Origin: Bugula neritina
Lineage: Eukaryota > Bryozoa > Gymnolaemata > Cheilostomatida > Bugulidae
Assembly: GCA_964035545.1 (NCBI GenBank)
Contig: OZ037768.1
Location: forward strand, 4,951,241 to 5,015,240
Direction of reading: 5' to 3'
Length of the DNA: 64,000 nucleotides
Below the pieces are notes generated by a model. The model searched no databases. It was not told where the DNA came from and saw only the letters and a list, made by a program, of their open reading frames with translations. Position numbers and translations under genes: made by a program. How positions within the stretch are numbered: the first letter of the stretch is position 1; every line of letters begins with the position of its first letter. Positions 1 to 12,400 of the stretch are shown piece after piece.

Positions 1-232
1 CAGATCAGTGAGAGCAAACAAGAATGGGTATCTTTATAGTTTTCTCCCAAGAACAATAAGAGATATGAGGATCAGCACTGATCACACACAGACAGGCTAG
101 TTAGCCTGTTAAGTTAATCTGCACAAGAATGTTAACACTTTTTAGATTACTGTCCAAATACTGACAACTTAGTTTTTTATATGAGGCACACCCCTTCTTC
201 CCTCTAGGGAGGTCCAGTGTGGAAATAACATC
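1..232 (+). mobile_element. 3' end of a non-LTR retrotransposon (LINE), truncated by the window edge
   Basis: Positions 2-100 read in frame as the last 32 residues of a LINE reverse transcriptase protein, including the common tail motif SFLPRTIRD, followed by a TAG stop at 98-100. The sequence after the stop shares a block (around 181-232: ATATGAGGCA, then CCCTTCTTCCCTCTAGGG) with the 3' part of the element at 3340-3860, so both are 3' ends of related elements. The copy ends near a twice-repeated TCGACAGGTA, which resembles the short tandem tail of CR1/Jockey-like LINEs. The clade is not certain. Confidence 0.7.
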
Positions 233-861
233 GACAGGTATCGACAGGTAGATTTGGGGTTAATTCATTATTCATTTTGTCATTCATGAATGACAGAATG
301 TGTATACTGTACTCATACTGCCACAGGTGCCACTACTAGTACTACTAGCAGTTTCAAGTTTGTGTACGAAACGACCATGATGTTAATTTTAAATTTACAT
401 AGTTACATTAAAATTAGGACAATTTTGCAATAGGTTTTTTGAAAACATTGTAACTTAAGTTTGCAAACTTGAGTTTTTGAAGATTTCATATAACATGGTT
501 TTGTATCTCATTTTTACTGTAGTTAAAAATAACTCTGGATCACTGTCTTTAAGAGTTGTCTCTTCAACTAGTGTAGCTTATATCCATTTACTAAAATGTA
601 TGTAATACATGAAATATTCATCAATTAATGCCAGTTAGTTTTAGTATTTTGCAAGTGGCAAATGAATTTTTAAACTCAATTTAAATTTTTGCCTCTTTCA
701 ATAGAAATTTATAATATATCGATATATACATAATGTTAATATATCTGTGTGAACTATTTGCAGTCTAATTGTATTGCATTGATGTACATTGCTTATGCAA
801 CTAGGCTGGTGCTAGGATTGTTTAACTGTCATTTAACTTCTATTTAGATGTTGTGTTTTAG
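233..861. other. AT-rich region 5' of MRPL32
   Basis: No coding exon is seen on either strand. The stretch ends in a T-rich run and a TTTTAG at 856-861, an acceptor-like site 26 bases before the first ATG of MRPL32. If used, it means that an upstream 5'UTR or coding exon, or a trans-spliced leader, is joined there. I could not identify a partner exon. Confidence 0.4.
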
Positions 862-887
862 ATAAGTTGTTATGGTGGTCACGCAAC

Positions 888-1394
888 ATGATGGCAAGCT
901 TAGTAAGATGTCCTACTATTGGAAGCGTGGATCCTACAGACTTTAATGGCATTCTGTTAGCTGCTCCCAAGAAGAGAAGGACTTTGGAAAGGCGTCGCTT
1001 ACGGACATTTGGTTTAATAAAGAGAATGGAAAATGCTCTTCCAAAAGAAAATATTGTTACTTGTCCAAAATGTAATAACTGGCACGAGGCTCACACAATC
1101 TGTGGTATGTTTATTCTATCATTTAATTTTGACCATTTTTTGTGCTGGCTTTTGTGTCCTATATTTGTTTGGTCTATATTTGTGAAGATAGCAAGAAAGT
1201 TCTTTATATTTCTAGGCCATTGCTACGATAAAGTCAGACAAAAAACTGCAGAGATGCGAGCAATGCTGGATAAAGATAATGAATATTATTTTGATCAAAG
1301 TAATGCTGACATTAGTAAAATGTTAAATAAGAGTAAAGAGAAAAAGGATATGCTCTTGTGGTGGAATGACAATCTGAAAACCAAAGTTAACTGA
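888..1394 (+). CDS. MRPL32: Mitochondrial large-subunit ribosomal protein bL32m
   Basis: bL32 is a small zinc-binding protein of the mitochondrial large ribosomal subunit. Two exons, 888-1104 and 1216-1394, are joined across a 111-bp GT-AG intron; the intron length is a multiple of three, so the frame also runs through it. The spliced product from the first ATG is 131 residues. Evidence is the AAPKKRR block (25-31), typical of the processed N-terminus of bL32m, and four zinc cysteines at 59, 62, 72 and 75 in CPKC and CGHC. The tail is lysine-rich. The human protein is 188 residues, so the targeting sequence looks short: an acceptor-like TTTTAG at 861 and an open frame upstream of the ATG leave room for an unseen 5' coding exon. 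Two ATGs are adjacent (888, 891). A poly(A) signal AATAAA lies at 1469-1474. Confidence 0.88.
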   Translation: MMASLVRCPTIGSVDPTDFNGILLAAPKKRRTLERRRLRTFGLIKRMENALPKENIVTCPKCNNWHEAHTICGMFILSFNFDHFLCWLLCPIFVWSIFVKIARKFFIFLGHCYDKVRQKTAEMRAMLDKDNEYYFDQSNADISKMLNKSKEKKDMLLWWNDNLKTKVN

Positions 1395-1719
1395 TCTGCA
1401 TTGATATTCTCAGCTGTTGTTTTATGGTTTTATAATATTAGATTTATTGTAACACTCATTACAGTACAAATAAACAGTAGACAGCAAAACAATAGTAACT
1501 CTGTGTTTAAAATAGGATATATATTATCTTTTTATGGTCAATTCTATATCCTGGCACTCTTAGCTAAAATCAGGGCAAGTATTACCAACATAGTTCTCTG
1601 ATAATCTACAACAAACATTTATTGATGATTATACAGCTATGATAATTAAAATCATCAAACTGTGTAAAAGAATTTACTATAATATTTTACTTACAATCCC
1701 TGCAATCTCTCCTCAGCAA
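1395..1719. terminator. Convergent 3' ends of MRPL32 and NDUFA4
   Basis: This is 325 bp between two stop codons. AATAAA for the plus gene is at 1469-1474. TTTATT at 1618-1623 is AATAAA for the minus gene. The two predicted 3' ends stop short of each other, so the transcripts probably do not overlap much. Nothing else is seen. Confidence 0.6.
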
Positions 1720-4234
1720 TTATATATTTTTGTATAGGTTGTTACTCATGTCTGGTCTTTCTGGTGGAAACTGCATCTCCTTATGGTTACGTGTTGAGAA
1801 TGCCTAAAAAAGTCAACCACTCAAAGTAACCTCGAAATGAAATAGGTTTTTAAACAATCATTCTCACTGAATACTTATGTCAAATAGAACAAAAACTAAT
1901 GAGTTGACTATAAATGATCTAATAATGATGATAGACTGCAAATAAGATCATGAGTGCAATTATTAAGTTTCCTTGTAATTGGAGTTTCTATTTTTCAATG
2001 TGAAACACAAAATCTCCATTGAAATAACTTGTATACTTTCTTGTATGACCTAGTGATCATAGACACTATAGTTTTCATCAGGCATGATGGCAGTTGTTAG
2101 ACATGCAGCAAACTCTAACCTACCTTATATCCGTCAGTTTGTTTAAACTTGTTCCACGGTTCTGGGTTTGATTTTTTATTCCACCTAAAATCAACAGAAT
2201 GTTTTCTCACTCTTTAATACCAAATTAGTATAAATGAGAAGCAGCAAAACTACATCAAATATTTCAACAACCATAGTAATATGCTGTACTTACGATACAT
2301 CAGGATTCAAAGTAGCCAATCTTAATAGGTATGCACCACACAGAACAAACCCTGCACCAACAGCTCCAAATAATGGGATCAACTAAAACAAAATTTTACA
2401 CCATTTATACTACACAAATTGTACCATTTTCAGACCGAGTGCAATTCTATGCACACGAAATAAAGCAACACTCTCTTAAAGTAAATATAAATTAATTACA
2501 TTAAAAGAATTCATTAGCTATAAAAAGATTTTACAAAATTTTAGAAACCTTCATGCTCATTTAGTAAAGCGATCAAATGAATTTACAAAAAATATATATG
2601 CCAGATTCAAAGCATGACGAGTTTAGTGTTAGAGTACATATTTGTTAAGCATACCACTGGTCAGTGATAACTGTATAATGCAAGGAATAGTTGCTTAACT
2701 ATGATTATTTGACAATATAAATTGTCCACCTCTCACTCCCAATAAAAGCAATATTCTATTGCCATTCACTGTTTTATTGTTGAGATGCTTTATAATTATG
2801 ATTTAAGATTGTTTTTATGCAAAGTTATTTAAGCAATCAACTATTCTCCAAGTCCTATGTGCTATGAACAACAAACTTTAAATTAAACAAGTTAAAGCTA
2901 TGAGAGCATCAGCATGATAATCAATCGTAATAATTATTATAATAATACTCTAAATCTAAAAAGAGAATTTATAATCATAATGATAATCATAACCATAACG
3001 GTAATGATAATGATTATCATTATTTTATGGTAATACTAATAGTAATAGACATAAAATAAATAGTAATACTTATAGTTGTACTTTGAGTATCACTTATTCT
3101 TATATAGTTATAATATTAATATTCGTAAAACTAAATGTAATACTAATAGTGATAGCATTCTATGGTTATTACTAAAAGTATTACTATTAGTAATAATAAT
3201 TCAGTAAATGTAATAGTAATACTAATAGTATAAGTATAACTATAACTAAGTTATCATATTTAATAATTCATTGATTGTGATAATTTTAATAATGTCAAAA
3301 TAAATCAGAATGACAATGTTTAAGGTACTAATAATCACAGTAAGAGCCATAGCTAACATCAAGGGTAGAAGAGGAGTGCGAGAAGCAAAAGAAAGACTGG
3401 AGCTGGCCGCCCTCGATGAAAGAAGAAGAACTCAACGGCTAAGACTCCTTATGAGGATACTCCAAAAGGAAGAATATCACCCAGCACTCTCTGCAGCGTA
3501 TGACGAACTAATAAATACCCCGGAAAGTTTTATCCAAACTGGGGCCCAAACACTAGGACAGCCAAGATCAGTCAGCACCAATAATAACTGCTACTATAAC
3601 AGCTTCTTGCCACGGACAATCCGTGACCTTAAAGGGAACAATCCTTGCAAGACTAATTTACACACAGAATAATCTAAACATTGACAGGTTAACTTACCTG
3701 TACTAATAAACAATATTGCAACACACACTGCAACCAATTTATGGACTATTGTATGCATTTTACTTTCTGACCAACCGTAAACATATGAGGCATGCCGCTT
3801 CTGCTACCTAGTGGTCTAGCATGATCGTAAGCTGGAGGTAACATTATTTTCCAATTTTTTTAAATTCAAAATTTAAAATTATCGCACTCTCAGTCAATCT
3901 CATGCTCAAAGTCAATCAATAAATCATCATGATCATCATTATTTACAATCATTGGCATTGCGATTGTAGTACTAGTTGAATTTCATGATTGTTTAGTCAA
4001 TGTACTGCACTACTATATGATGCTAGTACTTCAACTTGAGCTTGTACACTTACTCTTAGTCTTACAGCAACAGTGACTTAGTAACACACTGACACTAACA
4101 GTAACAGTAACACTAACAGTAACATTTGATTTGAGTTGAACTTGAAGAAATACTAGAAATAAAAATGAAATTCTAATTACCTCATAATGTTTTTTCAGGG
4201 ATTGAACACTCATTCCTGGCCACCGAGACATCAT
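1720..4234 (-). CDS. NDUFA4: NDUFA4, cytochrome c oxidase-associated subunit
   Basis: NDUFA4 is a small inner-membrane protein, once assigned to complex I and now regarded as a subunit of cytochrome c oxidase. Four exons on the minus strand (4234-4181, 2382-2294, 2184-2124, 1803-1720) give 95 residues with all phases consistent. Residues 19-43 form the single membrane helix (starting LIPLFGAVGAG), followed by the family signature NPDV (44-47), then NPEPWNK (54-60) and a charged tail ending near PPERPDM. Length and order match the roughly 81-residue vertebrate protein, with a slightly longer C-terminus. The start is the first of two ATGs (4234, 4231). Intron 1 (2383-4180) is long for this window and contains a LINE fragment and simple repeats. 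The gene is convergent with MRPL32, another nuclear gene for a mitochondrial protein. No acceptor-like site is visible just upstream of the ATG, unlike its neighbours. Confidence 0.92.
2930..3300. repeat. Degenerate simple-sequence tract in NDUFA4 intron 1
   Basis: This is a run of short units of the type TAATACTAATAG, GATAATCATAAT and TAGTAATA, with no long perfect repeat. It is the same style as the tracts near other gene starts in the window. It ends just before the LINE fragment. Confidence 0.6.
3310..3860 (+). mobile_element. 5'-truncated LINE 3' end, inside NDUFA4 intron 1
   Basis: An open frame at 3310-3672 encodes the end of a LINE reverse transcriptase. From about 3358 it reads GVREAKERLEL, then DERRRTQRLRLL, then YYNSFLPRTIRDLKG, the conserved region after the polymerase domain in many CR1/Jockey-type elements. 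It stops at 3672. The following roughly 190 bp share a 3' block with the element at the left edge (ATATGAGGCA near 3783, then CTTCTGCTACCTAGTGG). No polymerase domain is present, so this is a dead 5'-truncated insertion. It lies antisense to the host gene NDUFA4. Confidence 0.75.
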
Positions 4235-5768
4235 AGAATGAAACAAATTTTCGTGATGAGTATAAAAATTTGAATATTATCACTATATGTGTGAATATAG
4301 TGTAATCTTCTAGCTTTACTTAGGTCACAATAAATGTAAGTATAACCTTATCACAATTGCAACTGCAGTAATTGTAAATATATCCGGCCGTGTATTATAA
4401 GAAATATTAGTCGGCAAAGAAGCTACCAAATTTACTATTTAGTTGTTATTCTTTTATCGTTCAGTTTTTTTATTTTTTTTATTAATTTTGCAAAATGCTT
4501 AAACATATTTTTTTTAAACAAAAATTTTTTTGAAATAATCAACTACAAAATATCAGCAGACGGAATCGTTATACTACCCATTACTGTCCTGTAGAGTGGT
4601 ATATCCCACTGCTGTCCTGCAAACTTGGATAGTACTTTGCACTTGGCTCGTTGTTTTTAAAATTAAAAGTATTAATACAAATAATATATAGAATATATTC
4701 TATTAGAACTATGCGCAGTTTTATGCTGTAGTATTCTATGGTGCTCAAAATTTAAAATTTTGGTACAAGTTTGTAAATTCATGGTAAAACCAGATCTCAA
4801 ACTGAAAGTGAAACTTCAATTTGAACTGCAAAGTGAAAGTGGAAATAAAAATGTTAAGCCAAATAAAGGATTATCATTCTAAAATGAGCGTTAATAATAA
4901 GTAGTTATTAATATATAAAGATAAAAATGTAGACTTGTTGTTGAAGCAGTTTCTAAAACTGCCTAAATTCAAATTCAAATGAAACACTAACAGTCACCAT
5001 GACTACAGTCTCACTACAGTATGAGTATGTATGAGTACACACTTAACCTTATACAGTTATACTTGTAGTTATAATTATAGATGTTAATATTAGTAAACGT
5101 TATACTTATATTTATAACTTTCAAGTTATAGTTGGTGTTATAGTTATACTAAAGTACTACACTGGAGTAAAAGTATTATGGGGTGGTTTCCAGAGGTGTA
5201 ATGTGGTTCCTGAATTTAACAATAACAGCCGTAAGTAATTGCTAATAGTAATGCTACTTCCGCTATGGCTATTGATATTTATATTTTAATTGATTCTATT
5301 ATTATTTAGTGATTTTGTTTGTCTAACAGTAACTCTTTACATACTGTCATATAATGACTTATGACTATAACATTGTTGCAATTTCGCAATATCAAAATGA
5401 ATTTTGATGTACATGATTTATATTCCATGATTTAAGTGCAGAAATTGGGATAGCATAAGTTTTTTAATCTTCTTAATAAATTTTAGTTTAGGATGTAGTG
5501 CGAGAACATAACTTCTTATTGTTACATTTCTCTGCACTTGCAAACGTTAATTTGAGTGAAGAAAAATCCAATTATCCAAAGAATGAGTATGTATGTATTC
5601 TCTTAAAGCTATTCTGGTTGCTAACAGCTTTTTGGCACTTAAAAGAGTTCAGGCCACACTCTTAGTATGTCAAAGTATTTTTTTAATTAACTAAATGTTG
5701 TGCTGTTACATTTAAAATCATGCAAATATACAAGTTTACTCTATATTATAATAACACTACAAGTAGGT
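4235..5768. other. Divergent spacer between NDUFA4 and the S9 gene copy
   Basis: This stretch is AT-rich with poly(T) runs around 4466-4530 and short TTATACTTATAG-like tracts around 5030-5160. A motif of the type CCCA(T/C)TACTGTCCTG occurs twice near 4577 and 4608. No coding exon is seen. Confidence 0.4.
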
Positions 5769-8292
5769 ATGTTGTATTTAGGTAATAGTAAGCTTCGATG
5801 TCATTATGGGGAATGGAAGTCTCCGATAACTAGTGCTGTGGCAACTGCAAAAGCGTCTGAGTTTCAGGATCTTCTAGTAGACATTTGGGGTAACGGGAAT
5901 GGTTCGTCACTTCTATATTCAATAACACACTGACACTGAATTTTATAACTGATTTATTGCCTAATTACATGCCTAATTGTTTATAGTCATTGCATTTTGT
6001 TATAGTCATAACATATTTAGATATTTAGAATATTAAATAAATGTCAACCTGTTTTCCATGTTGTTATGGCATGCTTGTCATGTATTGCTTCAAGTAATTT
6101 CTCTTTACCATTCAAATTAGTGATTACAAATCTACCAATACTATTAAATTATGCTTTAGCAGTCCATGTCATGGATATACTGATGAATATCATCAGAGGT
6201 CATTTATAGAAATAATGTTTGATCATGCTGGCACTGGCTATAGAGGTGCAGTAAATTCATCATCTAGTATTGTCCTTTGAATATTGCATTGCCTTTTACT
6301 GTATTACTTTGCACCATTGGATGTTACAAACATTGAATTTTTTATACTATATTTCAACTCACAAAAGGCTTAGAACTTCTATAATATCTAATTACTGGTA
6401 GACAATTTTACATTTCAAATTTGTAATGATTAATTGCTACAATTAATCCAATTTTAAATTCACTATATTTTTTAGAATTTTTTTCTGCATCATGAAAATA
6501 TATTTTTTAAAAATTAAGCTACAGTGCTGTGAAAAAGTTTATGGATGCATGCAGAAATTTCAGAAATTTTTGTTAAATCGGGCTTAGGACCTATTCAGGT
6601 GTAACACAGGAGCAATTGTGACTAGATGCTCTTTCTAACATCACCAATGGCTTTTACCAGGGTTCGAACCTATGACTATGTGTTTACTAAGCCAAGCACT
6701 TTAACCTGTAGACCACAGCTGCTCTCTGACTTACTTTGTTCAATGGAAAGTTGTACTTAAAAACCTGCTGCCTCTGTGCTCTCTGTACCAGTGTTATCTC
6801 TCTGTTGAAGGAGCCAGTCATTATGGGGTGGCTTACTTGGAGTTACTTGCCAAAGACACTCATAAATTCGAGTCAAGATATCTGGATAGTTTAATAGGTA
6901 GATGAATGCTACACTATGTTGATTCTTTGTTGTGAAATGTAATCAAGTTGTGCCAAATAGGTAGAACCATATTTGTTGTTTACTGATGTAATTTTGATGT
7001 TTACAATGTTTTATCTTGGCTACTGAATAGCATTACTTTTGAAACATAGTAATATCAATATATCAGAACCAGTGCAAGTGTGATGGAGCTCATGCTAACA
7101 TCTGTTTCCTGTTTATTGTATGAAGGAGTTTATCCTCAGCAAAGAGATATATTATATATTCAGAGATCTCCTATTCACAATGTTGATGGATTCAATTCTC
7201 CAATCATATTCTTCCAGGGTACTGAGGATAAGATATAGTCTGATAATACGTTTCTCTATATTTGTTATTCATTATTTCTATTAGTTGTTAGGTGACTTCA
7301 TTATTATTATTCTCAATTTTTCAACTTTCGTTACATTTTATAACAGGTTGTGCCACCCAACCAGGCACAAATGATGTTTGACTCTGTGGAAAAGAAAGGA
7401 TTACCATGCTCTTTGGTCATGTTTGAAGGTAGTATTTTATTGTTTGAGCTTATGGTTTTCCTGTGTTTGATTGTATAGTTTTATCTTGCTTGAAATTGGT
7501 TCATAAAAAAATTTATGTGTAAATTCTTCATGTGTTTGTTGGTTGTAGAATGTTTTTTTTAAATAGTTGAAGCTTTAATTTATATGTTTATTGCAGGACT
7601 GCCTAATTTCTATGAAGTTAATTAACATCTGCAGAAATACTTTGTCATTCAAATATGATTTCCAAGTCTTATGTTGCGGTTTGGTGGAGAATCTAGTCTA
7701 CAAAAGTTATCAGTATACATTTAATAGAGCATTGTTGCTTTAAGGTTTTTTTTCTTGCATGTTTTAAACAAGTTCTGGTTTACAATCTTTCAATAGGCTT
7801 TTGGCGACTTGACTTTCGTTATCTGCAGTACTATTATTATTTCTTAATACTATAATTTATTCTGTAGCTACAAGGTTTCTTCAAATTGTATTACTATATA
7901 GATAGAGCTGACAGCCCTCATTTATTTTCACAATTCACTGACTACCTCAATTATCAAGATTAATGCCTATACTCTAATTATATGTTTATGCATTGGAAAG
8001 CATTACTCTGAGTAATAAACACCTTTTTTCTCAATATAAATGCTCCTCTACTTATTATGTTGTATTTTCCCCATACACGCATTTCCATCTTCTGATTCAT
8101 CCAGGTGAACAGCATGGCTTTAGGAAGAGTGAAAACATTCAGACTGCATTAGATGGAGAATTGTATTTCTACTCTAAAATACTGAAGTTTGAAGCTGATT
8201 TACCTGATGGCATCTCAGATAAGGTATTGTCTACACTCTACACTATTGATGCATATGCTGTTTCAGTATTGGCAGAACATAATATATTGTAA
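5769..8292 (+). pseudogene. Internally deleted tandem copy of the S9 peptidase gene
   Basis: This keeps counterparts of exons 1 (5769-5901), 12 (6811-6897), 13 (7126-7232), 14 (7347-7428) and 15 (8105-8292) of the intact gene at 9465-14915. Exons 2-11, which encode the propeller and the catalytic Ser, are absent. The frames of all five pieces are open and exon 1 would join exon 12 in phase. However, the exon-13 donor is mutated: GATAAG is followed by AT where the intact gene has GT (7233-7234), and reading on gives a stop at 7236-7238. Exons 12-15 are about 95-97% identical to the intact gene by eye, whereas exon 1 is only about 75% identical. It therefore looks like an old duplicate whose 3' part was refreshed by a later duplication or gene conversion. 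It cannot be an active peptidase. Whether it is transcribed is unknown. Confidence 0.85.
6600..6735 (-). mobile_element. tRNA-derived SINE
   Basis: Read on the minus strand, the segment has a tRNA-like 5' region: an A-box-like GTGGTCTACAGGTTAAAG (plus 6700-6717) and a canonical B box GGTTCGAACCC (around 6659-6669), spaced as in a tRNA. Further sequence continues past the tRNA-like part. The arms do not fold into a clean cloverleaf with an acceptor stem, so this is a SINE head and not a tRNA gene. Its right edge coincides with the point where homology to intron 11 of the intact S9 gene begins (GACTTACTTTG, about 6728 versus 13885). Confidence 0.65.
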
Positions 8293-9464
8293 CTGAATAT
8301 TTCACAATTGTACGATATTGCTTCAGTTCATACTTTGAGTTTCTGCCTATGATTTTTGTAGATCTCCGTAAGCAACTATACTTGAGCTGAAGAAGGTGAA
8401 CATATGTACACAATTCTATTATGTACAAATTATAACTACAATTTACACATCAGTATTTGGTATATTTGGGCATTCCCTATTTTAGTAAAGTCTTTTGGAA
8501 AATGGTTTTATTTTTATATGCCTTTTGCTTTTTATTATTTTGAAAATGTTTTTTCGAAGTGTATGCAGGACATTATAAAGCTTTTTTTATTTTATATTAT
8601 GTAATTTTATATACATTTTGTTATTTTCTTACAATAAACAAGAGATGTTGAACAGCGATAATCCTTTAATTGTGAATATACATTATTTCACCTCATCAGT
8701 CATCTTGATTCTGTCCATCAACATGTTTACAACAGGTTGTTGTATTACAGTTTTAAATGCTACTATAAAGGCATGTTCATATTTATGGTTGTTTTTATGA
8801 AAGGTACACATGGCTGTACTTACCTATAACCATGTTTTAGAAAACTGGCAACCTGTTGAATGTGATACTTTTTGAAGAAAATGTAGGAAAGTCGAAAATA
8901 GGAAAAGCCTGTTTAGCTTAGGGTTTTGAAAACATTCACCAACTTATAAGTTATACTCAAGGCAACACTACGACAACTCAGCCATTTTGCATGATGTTGT
9001 CGTATTCCTCCTTAATGTATTCACAATCTCTCAACGCTGCTCTTCCGCATTACCCTATCTTTCTCGATTCTGCACACATTTCTTCTTGTAGGCCTATCAT
9101 ACTATTATTTTTTTTATGTATAATCATCATTCACGGAACACCTACACTAGACTTCGTCACTCTGGCCATTTCGATCTAATTGATAGTTGTGCTCTCCCTG
9201 CATAGCATAGGAGCATAGTTGATATAATATTATAGTAATTTCTTCACAACTAAGCGCACACAAAGCCAACTTTGAAGTTTGTATAAACAATATATTGGTC
9301 TGCATGCACTTATACCTAGACTATGTGATTGAACAAAGTCTAGTTTTCATCATTTTGAAAATCGACTAAGGCTGTGTGATGCAGGAACTTCATTTTTTCA
9401 ATTCAGAAAATTGAATATTGTTGTACAACACACAACTTCGTAAAATTATCATATTAATATAACT
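8293..9464. other. Spacer between the two S9 copies, with 5' leader of the intact gene
   Basis: Homology to the 3' flank of the intact gene continues to about 8395 and then stops. No coding exon is seen. A T-rich acceptor-like site (TTTTTTCAATTCAG) ends at 9406, 58 bases before the start codon of the intact gene. A small inverted repeat (ACGACAAC/GTTGTCGT) is at 8970-8977 and 8996-9003. Confidence 0.4.
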
Positions 9465-12400
9465 ATGAGCGTATCTACAAAGTCTGTTAAACCTTTTGGA
9501 GAGTGGAAGACACCAATTAGTAGTGCAATAGCAACTGCAAAAGCGTCCAGATTTCAGGATTTGGTGTTAGATGTCACTGACAATGGAAATGGTGATTCTA
9601 AATCTAATTCACACTGACACTCTGACTCTAAGTTACACTGACACGTTTGTTACCTACTCGCACTAAATTATGATAATGATTGCTGTGAGAATTGGTGGCA
9701 TAAAATTAAATTACTTAAACTTGAAGTTGATGTTAAAGTAAGTTGAAGTTGATGTCAAAATTAATTACGATGTGGATGTTTATGATAATCATAATAATTA
9801 TGAATATAATTAATAATATGATTACTAGGTAAGTTAAAATTGCCATTATAATTATAGTCGAACAAATAAATAGTTTTACTTTTAGTTATATCTTTCAAGT
9901 TGCAGCTTGTTTGGTAGAGCTTGAATCATTGAGCTTTCACTTTTCTCATAATTACGCGACTAACCATAAGCATTAACTACCTATTTGGTGTATTTAGGTG
10001 CAGAAAGTATATATTTCTGCTTGGTTTGTTTGATAATATATTTTTGTTTGGACAGATGCTTTTTTTCAAATATCAGATATAACTGCAACCCTGTATCCAC
10101 CTCAGTTGGTATCAGTTATTTGATTAACTAACATGTGCTGATAGATAGATTTTGGTCTAGTACAAGTATTTCGTCTATCCTATGCTTTTAAATATAGGGT
10201 TAACTGAAAAACATATACCTTCAAATTAAAACAAGAAGTTTTGAAATAATAACTCTTGAATTTTAGATGTAGTGTATTGGTCAGAAATCAGGTTTGATGA
10301 GGGTGGACGAACTGTGGTTAGTTCTTGTGAGGTGGGCAAATCAGAACCAAAGGATTGGACACCTGCAGGGTTTAGTGCCCGGACTACCGTACATGAATAC
10401 GGAGGTTTACATCACTTATATTATCCTAACAATAATATCATATATATTGTACATTTTTGCTCATACACAGTTTAGTTTATGCACTTGTTTGATAACATTG
10501 TAGGTGGAAATATTTTTGTCCATAAAGGAACTCTCTATTTTTCAAATTTTTCGGATCAAAGATTGTATAAACAGCTGGCACCTGACTTTACACCCACACC
10601 AGTTACAGCTGCAGATACAAGCTATAGATATGCCAATGGACATATGTCAGCTAAGGTAATTTTGTTGCATTATGGTGTTTTAAAACAGTGGTTCTGCTTG
10701 TCGATTCCAATTTTTAAAAGCTTTGGAATGTAATAAAAACGCAATGCAAAGTTCAAATGATAATTTAAGCAGTTTTACAATTTGCTTCTAGACAAATCTG
10801 ATTTATATCATAAGAGAAGATCATAGCAAAGTAGAATCTGGACAAGCCAAAGAGCCAACCAATTCCGTTATCTGCTTAGATCCATCAACACAGCAAGAGA
10901 AAGTTCTGGTATAATTGCTTAATATTTGCCATTGATAATCTTACAACATTTGGTTTCCTTCATGTACAGTCTATGGTGTGGCAGCTACAGTTTTATATTT
11001 TATATCAAGCTGAAACTATTTTACTTTTACAGGCTTGTGGGGCAGATTTTTATTCAACTCCAAAAGTATCTTTGGATGGTGAGAAGATATGCTGGGTGCA
11101 GTGGTTCCATCCTAGCATGGTATTTATCTTCCTTTTATTTTGCTGAAATATTTTTTCAACTTGAAATATATATGTGTGTGTGCGTGCGTGTATATGTATA
11201 TATAATTTGCTAAATTTTGTTTTTAAATAAAGTGTTATATGTTTCTGGTTAAAGCCGTGGTACGATACAGAGTTGTGGACAGCTAAACTTACTAAAAGTG
11301 GAGATGCTATTATTGAGGGATCAGCTAAGAAGGTTAGTAAACCAGCAAATATTGTGTATTATAAACTAGATTTAGTATTTTGTTACAATCAATATATTCT
11401 TAACAAGTTAATATATTCTTTATTAGTGGAACAAAGTTGTTGATACTTCAGCTATTTTTCCTACTTGCAATGTGTTGTTAACTATGTCAATTAACATATC
11501 TTACACTGTTGATATTTGTCAACTCTCAATCCTGCTTCTCTTACCATCTACTAACTCGTTCTGAAGGTCATTCATTCCATTGTGTGATGTTGACTCTCTT
11601 CAGGTTGCTGGGGGTAAAGATGTTAGTGTGATGATTCCTCGCTGGACTCCATCTGGTGAGTTGAGGTTCATCAGTGATGAGAACAATTGGTGGAATGTTT
11701 ACGAGTCAGCTTCAGACGGCAGCATTACAAACATTTATAAAATGGATCAAGAAATTGGTCGACCAGCATGGTTGTTTGGTAATCAGCCATATGATACTAA
11801 TCCTTCCAGGTATGTCTTATTCTCTTTATTTAAAAAAGCAAATATATTGTGTGGCATTAAGTCTGTTTGTTATTTGTAATAAATTTTCTAACACAGCTCC
11901 AGTTTATTAGTTACTAACCACTTGCAGCCCTGGTGAGTATGTGGTATCATGTGACGGTCTTTTGACTCTGATGGAGAATGGAGTAAAGAAAAAGACTTTC
12001 AACACAGGTTTTACTTCTCATCTGCTACTGAACTTCTCAGAGTCTGGCAAGATTTACTGTTTTGCTCACAGTGCAATTCAAGCTTCCACTCTCATATCAG
12101 TCAGCACATTGGATGGAAAAGTATGTTTATGTGTTGAATATAGACTTTAAGTTATACTAGGTAAAACCCATAGTATTTCGGCACTTGTTGTACACAGCAT
12201 GTAGTAAAAACCTGACTGAATAGTGTTCAATTTTGTTCAATTTATGGTAGTTCAAGTTCATAGTTCAAGTAGTTGATTGAAGTTGTTTACTCCATTTGTT
12301 GTCATCCTCATATTCCGTTTAGTAAATGCTATGTTAGAAGAGTTTGAGCAGTTGTTCTCATGCCTTTCATATGAATTTTTCATGGGAAGGTATGTTTATG

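Noticed and set aside
1401-1601. Small open frame after MRPL32
   Set aside because: It is in the 3'UTR, begins without a proper ATG context and contains the poly(A) signal.
6600-6735. A functional tRNA gene on the minus strand
   Set aside because: A and B boxes are present but no complementary acceptor stem or complete cloverleaf can be drawn, and unrelated sequence continues 3'; a SINE fits better.
5769-8292. A short active S9-like peptidase gene
   Set aside because: The exon with the catalytic Ser and the whole propeller are missing and one donor is mutated, so an enzyme is not possible.
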